The position numbers and the translations under genes were made by a program. Positions 17,216 to 24,364 of a stretch of DNA of 24,364 bases are shown in pieces; positions within the stretch are counted from its first letter, which is position 1, and each line of letters opens with the position of its first letter. The stretch is taken from IMG/VR virus record IMGVR_UViG_3300047471_000250, positions 1-24,364 of that record; one strand, written 5' to 3'. The stretch comes from a virus. The notes below the pieces were generated by a model. It made no database searches. It was not told the DNA's origin and worked only from the letters and a program-made list of their open reading frames with translations.

Positions 17216-19947
17216 TAGCCGCCCGCGTTAGGACCGCGCCGCTGGTGCGGGTTACGTCTGCGGTGGCGTTGCTGGTGGCGGGTGACGTTGTTGGCGACAC
17301 GTTTCCCGTCGATGTTCACATGGGTGTGGACGATCAGCGGCCGACCGTCGGTTCCGATGATGAACCCGGCTGCTCCAACCCCGGAACCGGGGATTGTCCC
17401 GCCGGGGCCGAGCTGTGACAGACGCGCCCTGAGTGCGCGTCGTTGAGCGTCTGTGAGGCCGAGTCCCTTCGTCAAGGCTCGAGTGGACGCCTGCTTGAAC
17501 CCTCCCAGGGCTGATGCGGCTGTCTGTCCGAGTTGCTGGTTGACGGCGTATAACTGGTTGTAGGCGTCAGTGACGGCGGCGATGTTCTTCTTGTGGGTGG
17601 CGATGAAGTGGAGGATCGCCTTCCGCAACTTGAGTAGATCCTGAGTCTGACTCCTTCCGAGCGCCTGATCCTTGGCGATGGCGAGTGTCAACTTCGCAGA
17701 CGCCTGGAAGTTCTGGACGGTCTGGGTTGCGAGTTGCTGCCGCGCCGAACCGATCACGTTCAGTGCGGCGATGACTCCCTGCCAGTTTTTCTTGCCGGAC
17801 TTGATCGCCTTCTGCGCGACAGCGATAACCTCGTGGAGCAACTTGGTCTGGTCTCCCCCGTAGGCTTGTAGGCGAGCCTGAGCGACTTGGAGTGCTGCCG
17901 GAAGCTGGAATGTGGATGCGGCGGCTTGTGCCTTGGCTGCTGCGGCCTGTCGCTTTGCGGATGCTGCCGCGGCTGCGCTCTGGATGGTCCCGATCGCGCC
18001 GGCTTCTGCTTGTAAGGCTTGGACGAGCGCGTCACCGTGGAGATGTCCTGCCGCGATGATGCGCTTGATGCGAGCGATGATCTGCTTCGCGGCTGCGACG
18101 TCGTCTGTCGTGGATTTGGTGAGTGCGGCTTGTGCTTGGGCGACGTTCTCTGCGATCGTCAACTTGAAGGCTGCCCATTGTTGGATCGGACCCTTGGCGC
18201 CACCGGCCTGTCCTCCGCCGGCTCCTAGCGGGAATTGGAACGCTGACGGAACACCGCTTCCTCGCGTGATCGCGGGCGAGAACGGGGGGGCGTTACCTCC
18301 TCCTCCACCGCTTCCGAACAGAGCCTTGAATCCGGCGATTGGAAGCTGCCCCGTGAATGGAGTGGTGAGAGTATTCGCGGTCAGGAAACCGAGTCTCTTC
18401 GCCGCAGCGAGTCCAGCCGAGACCCCGGATTTGAGTCCATCGCCGACGCTTCCGTGGATGAAGTCGTGGAGTTCCTTCCTCGCGTTAGCTGTGACCTTGG
18501 TATCGGTGAGGAGAAGGATTGCGGGGATCGTCAACGGAGCGACATCTGCTGCTCCTGGCAGGAACCGGCGAGAAGCTGCCCCAGCGGCTGCTCCTTCACC
18601 AACCGACGCATATTGGGAGACACGGGACACCACTCCTGATCGCGCAGCGGCGCCACCCGCGGCTCCGCCGGCTGCTCCGCCTGCACCTAGAGCGGCGGTC
18701 TGAGCTGTCGCCGCTTCACCAGCAGCCGTCGCGACCAGTCCCCACTTCGATGCGAGTCCGCTCACGGCCGTCGTCAACGCGACGATCTTCGACACCGTGT
18801 AGATACCCAACAGGATCTCAAGCGTCTTCTTGAACGATCCGGTCACCTTGTCAACTGCACCGATCGCGTCTCCGAGCGCCCGGAACAATTCGCCCGCGAC
18901 TTTCGTGATGTCGTTGACATCCTTCTGCAACCTGCCGGTCTCGTTCATCTTCGACAGCCAGTTACCCAAGCCAACGACCAACTTGTTCACGGAGGGCAAG
19001 AGAGCCTTACCGATGATCTCCTCCGTGTTCGTCAGCGTGGCGCTGAACCTTTGCGTTGTCGTAGTCCCTGACTCAGCCTGACCTGCATACTTACGCTGCA
19101 CGAACGCGAGCGCCTGCAATTCAGTGGCGCCCTTTGGGATCACGATGTTCAACCTACGGAGTGCGCTGAACGAGCCAGCGGCAGCCTTGGCGAGCGCGTT
19201 CGATGCTGCGGCGAGGCTGATGTTGCGTCCCCGGGCCACGTCGGCTGCGACAGAGTTGAGATGGAGTGCTTTACCGACGTTGTTCGTGACGCGGAACAGG
19301 GTCGTGAACGAGGTAAGGAGATCCTTGTTCGTGAATCCAGAGACGTGACTGAGTTTCAGATCGGCTTCGTTGATGCGAGCCCCATAGTCCGCCCACGACT
19401 TCCCGCTCACCTGTAGCTGCCGCGTCACCTGACGTTGCGCCACGGCGAACTCTCTGGCTGCGTCGATGCTCTTGCGGATAAGGGCGGCGCCGGACGCGAA
19501 CAGAAGGAACCCGCCGGACGCGAATGCGAGCGAGCGGCCGAGGCTAGTGAACGCACCGGAGCCGGCGAGGATGCCTCTCGTCGTCTTGCCGAAGTCACGT
19601 TCCGCCGTCTTAGACTTCGCGCTGAACGCCAGCGTCGAAGTCGCGGTCTCACCCGTCAGGACAGCCAGCCGCTTCTGCGCGATCCCCAACTGGTAGGCAG
19701 CAGCTATCTGCTGGTCGGAGCCTTTGACGTAACTCTCAGACGCCAACTGGAATGAGGCGATGCTCTGCTTGGTAGCCGCGATCCTGGTCGCCGTACCGTC
19801 AAGGACGCTCTTCGTGACCTTCGCCTGAGCCTCAGTCGAAAGAGTCGCATACTGTTTCGTCGCGACGCCGACCTCAGTGAACGTCTTGTTGAGCGATGCG
19901 GCGTCACCGAAGAACTCGACACCAACCCTGCGACTAAACGTGTTCAA
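17215..19947 (-). CDS. Tape measure protein
   Basis: 910 aa, the longest gene in the window and in the standard position after the chaperone. It opens with FSRRVGVEFFGDAASLNKTF, then long alanine-rich helices, a hydrophobic stretch (SLAFASGGFLLFASGAALI, near residues 141-159), a glycine/alanine repeat (about residue 430) and a second helical half from about residue 590 rich in AAKAQAAASTF-type sequence. Such proteins set tail length and pass into the cell envelope. By the usual 0.15 nm per residue rule the tail would be about 135 nm, an inference only. The TTG at 19947 follows the frameshift product's TAG directly and has AAGGAAGG seven bases upstream. Its TAA overlaps the next ATG as TAATG. 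Confidence 0.88.
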   Translation of the reverse strand: MNTFSRRVGVEFFGDAASLNKTFTEVGVATKQYATLSTEAQAKVTKSVLDGTATRIAATKQSIASFQLASESYVKGSDQQIAAAYQLGIAQKRLAVLTGETATSTLAFSAKSKTAERDFGKTTRGILAGSGAFTSLGRSLAFASGGFLLFASGAALIRKSIDAAREFAVAQRQVTRQLQVSGKSWADYGARINEADLKLSHVSGFTNKDLLTSFTTLFRVTNNVGKALHLNSVAADVARGRNISLAAASNALAKAAAGSFSALRRLNIVIPKGATELQALAFVQRKYAGQAESGTTTTQRFSATLTNTEEIIGKALLPSVNKLVVGLGNWLSKMNETGRLQKDVNDITKVAGELFRALGDAIGAVDKVTGSFKKTLEILLGIYTVSKIVALTTAVSGLASKWGLVATAAGEAATAQTAALGAGGAAGGAAGGAAARSGVVSRVSQYASVGEGAAAGAASRRFLPGAADVAPLTIPAILLLTDTKVTANARKELHDFIHGSVGDGLKSGVSAGLAAAKRLGFLTANTLTTPFTGQLPIAGFKALFGSGGGGGNAPPFSPAITRGSGVPSAFQFPLGAGGGQAGGAKGPIQQWAAFKLTIAENVAQAQAALTKSTTDDVAAAKQIIARIKRIIAAGHLHGDALVQALQAEAGAIGTIQSAAAAASAKRQAAAAKAQAAASTFQLPAALQVAQARLQAYGGDQTKLLHEVIAVAQKAIKSGKKNWQGVIAALNVIGSARQQLATQTVQNFQASAKLTLAIAKDQALGRSQTQDLLKLRKAILHFIATHKKNIAAVTDAYNQLYAVNQQLGQTAASALGGFKQASTRALTKGLGLTDAQRRALRARLSQLGPGGTIPGSGVGAAGFIIGTDGRPLIVHTHVNIDGKRVANNVTRHQQRHRRRNPHQRRGPNAGG

Positions 19948-20211
19948 CTAGACGCCTTCCTTCACGGCATCCCAGAGGGCGATGATCTCGAACAGGCTGA
20001 TGTTGTCATCGACGATGTCGCCGCGGTGCAGGTTGAACTTCAACATCCACGGCGCCCACATCAGGCTGGGGTCTCGCTGGAACCCTCGGATGTCGAGGGG
20101 CTCGGTTCGGGAGCAGATGTCTCCGCTGGGGTCACAGATGACTCGGATTCGTCGGATGGCGAGCCGGAGCTGCTTGCGTCGTCCTCTGGCTTCGGCTCCT
20201 CGGTCAAAGGG
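19948..20211 (-). other. Frameshifted C-terminal extension of the tail assembly chaperone (gpGT-like)
   Basis: In the -1 frame relative to the short form the sequence stays open down to a TAG at 19948-19950. Its last part reads RDPSLMWAPWMLKFNLHRG, then DIVDDNISLFEIIALWDAV, a conserved-looking tryptophan-rich helical domain that no other frame explains. A canonical X_XXY_YYZ heptamer, C CCT TTG in the minus-strand zero frame, lies at 20205-20211 (codons P108-L109). Slippage there gives a product of about 194 aa. A later single-codon slip at a CCCC run near residue 146 is an alternative, because the frame between 20205 and about 20095 encodes an unnaturally basic linker. The TAG is immediately followed by the TTG start of the tape measure gene. 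Confidence 0.7.
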
Positions 20212-20531
20212 ACCGCCCCGTTCGACTCCTCCTCTTCCGACCCCAGGAACGTGACCTCGTTCAACTCGAGCTCGTCGACGAGCAGCATGATGCGTTCCAC
20301 CGACCAGTCGGGATGCTTGGCGCGGATGCTGAGGCCGATCATGGCGAGCATCATCGGGCCACGGCCACGCTGCGACGGATCATCGAACGCCTCCGCGAAC
20401 TCGTCCAAGGGCATCTGGGTGCAACGGTCGATGATCTTCAAGTCCTTCGCGCCGCTCATCCCGATCGCGAACGGGAAGAACTCCGAGTCCGCGTCGGGGA
20501 ACTTCAACTCAAAACCAGCTTCCTGTGCCAT
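20061..20531 (-). CDS. Tail assembly chaperone, short form (gpG-like)
   Basis: 156 aa. Residues 1-95 are a compact acidic helical domain with SVERIMLLVDELELNEVTFL, as in phage tail assembly chaperones. Residues 97-156 are a serine, proline and glutamate-rich tail that runs to a TGA. AGGAGG lies seven bases before the ATG. Position immediately upstream of the tape measure gene is diagnostic. Together with the frameshifted long form it would coat the tape measure during tube polymerisation. The 112 bases between this stop and the tape measure gene are open in the -1 frame and encode a well-formed C-terminal domain. Confidence 0.8.
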   Translation of the reverse strand: MAQEAGFELKFPDADSEFFPFAIGMSGAKDLKIIDRCTQMPLDEFAEAFDDPSQRGRGPMMLAMIGLSIRAKHPDWSVERIMLLVDELELNEVTFLGSEEEESNGAVPLTEEPKPEDDASSSGSPSDESESSVTPAETSAPEPSPSTSEGSSETPA

Positions 20532-20542
20532 GTCCCGGCCTC

Positions 20543-20908
20543 CTAGTACGTCTCGAAAATGGTGGCGATCTTGTCGATCGCCTTCACGAACTCTGCTTCC
20601 AACTCCGGCATCGTCTTCGTCACCGCCGGTAGCAAAGCCTTCCTCATCTGCAACGAGCCCCAGTCGGGCCGCTTCCCTGTCGTCTTGAGAAGTGACTGCT
20701 CGACGGCGACTCCGCGCTGACGGACGCGGACCTTGAATCCTGCCGCCGACTTGGTGCTGTATTTGGCGAGGCGCGGGACGGCGTCCACTTTGACGATGTC
20801 TCCTGCTTCGCGGAACGCCTCCCGCACCTCCTTGTTCGTTGCGCTGCCCATAGCCTTCGACGCTTTCAACAACTCCGATAGGCCGCTGACTACGAACTCG
20901 TCAGGCAT
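20543..20908 (-). CDS. HK97 gp10-like neck / tail-completion protein
   Basis: 121 aa. The N-terminal VSGLSELLKASKAMG helix, the central basic region (AGFKVRVRQRGVAVEQ) and the long C-terminal helix ending EAEFVKAIDKIATIF resemble the HK97 gp10-like group of neck proteins. In many phages this gene precedes the tube gene; here it follows it, which is an order change worth noting, and the assignment is therefore moderate. The ATG at 20908 directly abuts the TAG stop of the tube gene, so it is translationally linked. An alternative is a generic minor tail protein. Confidence 0.5.
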   Translation of the reverse strand: MPDEFVVSGLSELLKASKAMGSATNKEVREAFREAGDIVKVDAVPRLAKYSTKSAAGFKVRVRQRGVAVEQSLLKTTGKRPDWGSLQMRKALLPAVTKTMPELEAEFVKAIDKIATIFETY

Positions 20909-21334
20909 CTAGCTCGTCGCCCACGCCCAGACGGCACCTGACGCCGGCAGGATCGTCGCCGTGATCTCCGCGCGAGCGTCCAACTGCGCGTTCAAGGCGT
21001 CGTATTCGTAGAGCTGGGCGGTCCCGCCATACCACGGGTTCGTGGCTGACCGTGCAGCCGAGGTCGGCCTGACCTCGAACGCGAACGTCGCCGTGCTGCT
21101 CGTGTAGAGCGGGTTGAGCAACTGGTGGATCTGGGTGTTGCCGAAGTCCTGCAAAATCTGGACGACGGCTGACTGTGTGCGGCGTCCGGTGACGAACTCC
21201 GATGTGCTGGTCGGGTTGAACCCCGACACGTCGATCTGGGTGCGTGCATCCGGCGTGTCGACGGAAACGCACCAGTCGGAGATGTTCGTGCTGTTGATGA
21301 GCACTAGAACATCGGTTGCGGCAAACTTTGCCAC
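20909..21334 (-). CDS. Major tail protein (tail tube)
   Basis: 141 aa. The sequence is beta-rich and typical of small siphovirus tube proteins: FAATDVLVLINSTNISDW at the start, a central NPLYTSSTATFAFEVRP strand and a C-terminal AEITATILPASGAVW. Tube subunits stack in hexamers around the tape measure. The GTG start at 21334 has GGGAG seven bases upstream. The gene has its own strong ribosome site, unlike most neighbours, which fits a protein needed in high copy. Its TAG stop (20909-20911) follows the next gene's ATG directly on the plus-strand map, so the two genes abut without a gap. Confidence 0.65.
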   Translation of the reverse strand: MAKFAATDVLVLINSTNISDWCVSVDTPDARTQIDVSGFNPTSTSEFVTGRRTQSAVVQILQDFGNTQIHQLLNPLYTSSTATFAFEVRPTSAARSATNPWYGGTAQLYEYDALNAQLDARAEITATILPASGAVWAWATS

Positions 21335-21381
21335 GGTCAGCTCCCTTCGGGACTATGGATGGATATGCACATGCGTCCCGG

Positions 21382-21789
21382 TTAGAGCTCGATCTGGATA
21401 TGCCAAGTAGTACCCCAAACTTCACCACTGGGCGTCTCTAGGAATTGGGCACCGTCACATCTGGTGACTATGGCGTTGTTGACGACCCCTCCGAGTGTCT
21501 TGTCGGATTCGATCGCCTTCCAAATACTTGTCGTACCGAGTGGTGAGATCCACCCGTCCAGTCTCATCTGCGCTGACTCCTGCGTGGGTGCTCCTGCGAG
21601 TCCCTGAACAAGAAACTCCATTTGCCAGGAACCCATCGCGACCCTCACCAACTCACCGAAGCCCGTGACTTGCAGCATGGGCGGAGTAGGAGACTGAGTC
21701 TTATATGGAGTTACCTGAGCGGTGCTCCCAACCGTCGCCTTGATGTTCGCGACTAGCCCGGCACGGATCTGTGAGGTCTCGACTGTCAC
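21382..21789 (-). CDS. Tail terminator / head-tail joining-like protein
   Basis: 135 aa, GTG start overlapping the connector stop as GTGA. The N-terminus (IRAGLVANIKATVG) is the helix typical of small tail-completion proteins, followed by a beta-rich body with the motif MEFLVQGLAGAPTQESAQM and a C-terminal strand WGTTWHIQIEL. Proteins of this size between connector and tail tube usually terminate tail polymerisation and dock the tail to the head. No diagnostic catalytic motif exists for this family, so the call depends mainly on order. After its stop, bases 21335-21381 are a 47-base spacer holding the ribosome site of the tube gene. Confidence 0.6.
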   Translation of the reverse strand: MTVETSQIRAGLVANIKATVGSTAQVTPYKTQSPTPPMLQVTGFGELVRVAMGSWQMEFLVQGLAGAPTQESAQMRLDGWISPLGTTSIWKAIESDKTLGGVVNNAIVTRCDGAQFLETPSGEVWGTTWHIQIEL

Positions 21790-22394
21790 AAGATGAGAAG
21801 CGGCTCATCGGCGTCGAGGTTGTCGAGGAGGAAGCTGACGTCAGGGTCGATCTTGCCGAGACGGGCCGCGGCGATTGCATCGGTGCCGACTGTCAGGATC
21901 CCGTATGGCGTCTCGCGTGCCCTTTTGAGGTAGCGGCCGGCGAGGATCGTTGTCGCCTGCGTCACCTGATACGGGGCCGTTGACCAGCCGAACGTCCCAC
22001 CAATCTGGACGCCGTAGTCGAACGGCGGCCAGATGTCTCCGCCCTGCGGTCTCAGCGTGACTTGGTTGTACGGCCTGCTGTCGAGAGCGGCGTTGATCGG
22101 CTCGAGGTAGAAGTCGACGTCGACCGTCCACGTCGTGTCATAGGTGCCGTCTCCTTGCATGTCCACCTTCAACGCGGTAAGCGTCACGAGATCGTCAATC
22201 TGGATGCTGCACTCGTTCACGTTCGCCGTGTACCGGCGCGTCTCGGCGACGGGATAGAACTTGGTGTCCTTGTAGGCGTCGATGACTCTGCTCGCCGAGG
22301 AGATGGCGGTGGTGATGTCATCATCGGCGTAGGTGGCTGTCCCGATCTCGAGCGTGTTCTTCAACTGGGTGCTGGTGATGTAGTTAGTAGGCAA
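21786..22394 (-). CDS. Head-tail connector protein (gp6-like)
   Basis: 202 aa. The N-terminal half has the pattern of phage head-tail connectors of the gp6 type: a short helix rich in T and A, the DDDITTAISSASRVIDAYKD helix, then a beta region with RRYTANVNECSIQIDD and repeated Y and P residues ending in a GTFGW turn. These proteins form the ring below the portal. Position fits: glycosyltransferase upstream, tail completion proteins downstream. The start is a TTG at 22394, 11 bases inside the upstream gene, preceded by a GGGAGG ribosome site 9 bases away. The family assignment rests on pattern and gene order, not on a search. Confidence 0.7.
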   Translation of the reverse strand: MPTNYITSTQLKNTLEIGTATYADDDITTAISSASRVIDAYKDTKFYPVAETRRYTANVNECSIQIDDLVTLTALKVDMQGDGTYDTTWTVDVDFYLEPINAALDSRPYNQVTLRPQGGDIWPPFDYGVQIGGTFGWSTAPYQVTQATTILAGRYLKRARETPYGILTVGTDAIAAARLGKIDPDVSFLLDNLDADEPLLIL

Positions 22395-23499
22395 GAGTCA
22401 GCGCCTCCCTCGCTCGAGCGATGAACCGTTCCCGGTTCGCCAACGTCGCGGCGCGAACCTTCGGGTCGTCGGGTTTCATGGTTCCGTTACGGATGTGGTG
22501 GAGTGGTACGCGCACCTCTCGGAGAGTCATGCCTGCCATACGGGCACGGAGGCAAAGGTCGTTGTCCTCGTAATAGGCGGGCGGCTGGAAGTCCTCGTCG
22601 AAGCCGCCGATCTCTAGGAGGTCGTCTCTCATGCCGGCGAGGCACCATCCGTCCAGGTAAGGCAACGGTGTTCCATCGACTGAGCCGTGCGGGTCGTCGC
22701 GCAACTGGGCTCCGACAAGGACTCCCGGCTCTATGGCTTCGCGGATCGGCTCGAGCCAGCGCGATTCTCGCGCCACCACATCGTTGTTGAGGAACAAGAC
22801 GATGTCGGACTTGGCTGCTCGTAGCCCCTGGTTGCATGTCGAGCCGAACCCTGTCGACTCGTCGTTACGGATCTGCGCGAACGGGAGATGCTGGTTGGAG
22901 CCATCGTCCACGACGATGACCTCGTCTCTTGGACTGCGACGGTTCACGGCTGCGAAATAGGCGTCCGCGAACTCGAGTCCGTTCAGCCAGGGAGTCACGA
23001 TCGCGATCGTCGGGAAGTCGGGCCTGACCATGCAGATGATCTCGTCGCGCCACTCGGGTCCGCCCATCTTCTCGACGCATCCGCTGATGAACGAGAAGTC
23101 GCCGCCCGGCTCCGCGAACCCTGGCGCGTGCTCCTTCCATTCGCCCAACTCCTCTGGCCGGTTCGGCACAAGGAACATAGGAGTGCCGACGTTGCCGAAC
23201 TCGAGCCACGGATGACGCCACATGACTCCATGCTGGTGGTGGTCCATCTTGAAGATGACCGGCACGTCACAAGCTGCCTCACGCATCAACTCGATCGTCC
23301 CTGCCGTGTAGACGTCGTCGTCGTCGAGGAACGCCAGATGGCTTCCTGTGGCCTTCTGGATGCCTCTCGTGCGCGCCGAGTAGCCGTGGTCTCCATCATG
23401 GTTCTCGATGATGATGTTCTCGTCAGCGCCGGCACATGATTCTTTCGCGGCGGCCAGCGAGTCGCGTCCGATGGTCGGGATTATCACGCTTATCGTCAC
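22384..23499 (-). CDS. Tandem-domain GT2 glycosyltransferase
   Basis: 371 aa from the GTG at 23499, which overlaps the methyltransferase stop as GTGA. An earlier GTG at 23526 exists but would overlap by 31 bases. Two GT-A-like units are visible. The first starts VTISVIIPTIGRDSL and carries the acidic run LDDDD near residues 58-62. The second starts near residue 164 (TIAIVTPWLNG), has VIVVDDGSN at 194-202, FLNNDV at 236-241 as the metal/nucleotide motif, and YYEDNDLCLRARMAGM at 309-324 as the acceptor-side motif. The first unit lacks a clear ED-type acceptor motif and may bind rather than catalyse. The gene lies directly upstream of the head-tail connector, so a role in glycosylating capsid or tail proteins is the best inference. 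Confidence 0.82.
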   Translation of the reverse strand: MTISVIIPTIGRDSLAAAKESCAGADENIIIENHDGDHGYSARTRGIQKATGSHLAFLDDDDVYTAGTIELMREAACDVPVIFKMDHHQHGVMWRHPWLEFGNVGTPMFLVPNRPEELGEWKEHAPGFAEPGGDFSFISGCVEKMGGPEWRDEIICMVRPDFPTIAIVTPWLNGLEFADAYFAAVNRRSPRDEVIVVDDGSNQHLPFAQIRNDESTGFGSTCNQGLRAAKSDIVLFLNNDVVARESRWLEPIREAIEPGVLVGAQLRDDPHGSVDGTPLPYLDGWCLAGMRDDLLEIGGFDEDFQPPAYYEDNDLCLRARMAGMTLREVRVPLHHIRNGTMKPDDPKVRAATLANRERFIARAREALTLAY

Positions 23500-24092
23500 C
23501 ACGTAATAACCCCGATCCCGCCCCACAATTCCATGTCACGTCGCTCGTCACCCAAGAACTCTTGCGTCTCGAATCTCGGCGTCAACTGCTTCCACAGCTT
23601 CCTCACGAACACACCGGTCTCGGTGGGATGCGGCAGGATGTCGTGGAAGGCGATCAGGCCACCCCTTCTGACGAGCCAGCTATACATCGCGAAGTCTTGG
23701 AGGACGCCTTCGTAGGTGTGGTCTCCGTCGATGAAGAGAAAGTCGACCGGTTCATTGCGGAGGATCTTCATGACCGTGGTCAGCGTGCTCTGCTCATGAG
23801 AGTTCACGTTGAGCCAATGTTCGATCTCTCCCTCGATCGTTTGACCCCCAACGCTTCCACCGCCGAACGGACCATCGGTGAGGCTGACGCTGATGATCTT
23901 CGCGTCGGGAGCTGCGAGACGCCATGCGAGCAGCGAACCACCGCATTTGCTGCCGATCTCAAGGATCACCTTCGGCTCGAGCTCCACCACCAGATCGACG
24001 AGATGCTCGAACTCGTCCATCTTCTGTGAGGCGTCAGCACGGATCGCCCACTCCGCAATCTCCTTGCCCCTGGTGGTCGCAACAGCGGTCAT
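23496..24092 (-). CDS. Class I SAM-dependent methyltransferase (Methyltransf_24 / cephalosporin-hydroxylase-like)
   Basis: 198 aa. Residues 42-53 (VILEIGSKCGGS) are a Rossmann motif I that binds S-adenosylmethionine. Residues 118-130 (FLFIDGDHTYEGV) are the signature of the Methyltransf_24 / CmcI-like group, and an IAFHD strand follows near residue 147. In this family the methyl acceptor is usually a sugar or a small molecule rather than DNA. It is coupled by ATGA to the upstream glycosyltransferase and by GTGA to the downstream one, which supports methylation of a transferred glycan. The acceptor is inferred, not visible. The ATG at 24092 is fixed by the overlap. Confidence 0.82.
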   Translation of the reverse strand: MTAVATTRGKEIAEWAIRADASQKMDEFEHLVDLVVELEPKVILEIGSKCGGSLLAWRLAAPDAKIISVSLTDGPFGGGSVGGQTIEGEIEHWLNVNSHEQSTLTTVMKILRNEPVDFLFIDGDHTYEGVLQDFAMYSWLVRRGGLIAFHDILPHPTETGVFVRKLWKQLTPRFETQEFLGDERRDMELWGGIGVITW

Positions 24093-24364
24093 ACGACAGC
24101 CCCGTATTTCTCGCGCAAGAGGGCGAGTCCCTGCTGGCCTTCGCGTTCCATGCCTTCCTCGCCGATGGTCACACGATAGGTGGCGTGGTGGTCGTGGTCG
24201 ACCCAGGCGTCGTTCGCGATTCCCAGCTTCCAGCCGGCCTGACGCATCCTGATGCAGTAGTCGTCGTCCTCTCCATAGCCGAGGCCGTACTCCTCGCTCA
24301 ACGGTCCAACCTCTTCGAGTGCCTCGCGGCGGACGATCTCGCAGAAGAATGCGAGCAATCCGTT
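24089..24364 (-). CDS. Glycosyltransferase family 2, C-terminal fragment (5' end outside window)
   Basis: Only the last 91 codons are present and the frame is open through the right edge, so the start lies beyond base 24364. What remains is the acceptor-side end of a GT-A fold enzyme: an acidic GEDDDYCIRMRQAGW stretch, in which the ED pair is the usual catalytic-base region of GT2 enzymes, followed by a WVDHDHHATY stretch. GT2 enzymes transfer a sugar from a nucleotide-sugar donor. The stop overlaps the methyltransferase start by ATGA, and a second GT2 gene follows, so the three probably form one decoration module. Substrate and target cannot be read from the sequence; a virion surface protein is the inference from position. 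The codon at 24356-24358 is TTG and is unlikely to be the true start. Confidence 0.8.
   Translation of the reverse strand, partial: NGLLAFFCEIVRREALEEVGPLSEEYGLGYGEDDDYCIRMRQAGWKLGIANDAWVDHDHHATYRVTIGEEGMEREGQQGLALLREKYGAVV

Noticed and set aside
17912-18703. Long plus-strand open frame (263 codons) opposite the tape measure gene
   Set aside because: It is the antisense of alanine-rich codons in a GC-rich gene; no ribosome site or domain pattern, and the tape measure frame is certain.
1-24364. tRNA genes
   Set aside because: No cloverleaf with a T-arm GGTTCRANNC and matching acceptor stem was found by reading intergenic regions, which are few and short; a dedicated scan was not possible.

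Overview
The window is a stretch of a tailed-phage (siphovirus-type) genome, read almost entirely on the minus strand. The likely host is a high-GC Gram-positive (actinobacterium). Reasons: GC-rich codons, many GTG and TTG starts, a secreted resuscitation-promoting-factor-like transglycosylase, and an early promoter that suits a leaderless mRNA. No terminase, portal, capsid or integrase gene lies in the window; the capsid genes are probably just beyond base 24364. The host and lifestyle are inferences.

Layout in the direction of transcription (right to left). 24364-22384: a virion-decoration block (GT2 fragment, SAM methyltransferase, tandem-domain GT2). 22394-20543: head-tail connector, tail terminator-like protein, tail tube and neck-type protein. 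20531-19948: tail assembly chaperone with a -1 frameshift extension. 19947-14634: tape measure, 664-aa minor tail protein and a tail-tip protein. 14633-12487: lysis cassette with a coiled-coil membrane protein, a 59-aa holin candidate, an amidase endolysin, a small helical protein, a 50-aa membrane protein and, unusually, a staphylococcal-nuclease-like gene. 12479-402: the early region, starting at a clear TTGACT-17-TAAGAA promoter that overlaps an inverted repeat and is followed by a ribbon-helix-helix gene. It holds many tiny zinc-binding, membrane or coiled-coil proteins plus a probable annealing/recombination protein, two GNAT-like proteins, a methyltransferase-like protein, an RPF-like transglycosylase, an Hjc-type resolvase, a RecA-fold AAA ATPase, a sigma-region-4-like HTH protein and a LAGLIDADG endonuclease.

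Genes are tiled very tightly: most junctions are ATGA or GTGA 4-base overlaps or TAATG, so translational coupling is the rule and was used to fix most starts. The breaks in this tiling are the interesting places. (1) At 7988-8452 a plus-strand gene with its own ribosome site sits between two diverged copies of the methyltransferase gene's 3' end, like a moron insertion. (2) At 6702-7757 a roughly 33-base sequence encoding LAGTPSED is repeated at three gene ends and once inside a gene. (3) At 1792-2196 there is a non-coding regulatory block with repeated CTAGGTT boxes, one of them inside a promoter-like spacer. (4) At 6490-6520 the RPF-like gene has no start codon in frame, as if one G were extra.

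Bases 1-347 lie beyond a terminator-like hairpin. They are low in complexity and contain no confident gene. No tRNA, rRNA, CRISPR array or insertion sequence was seen.
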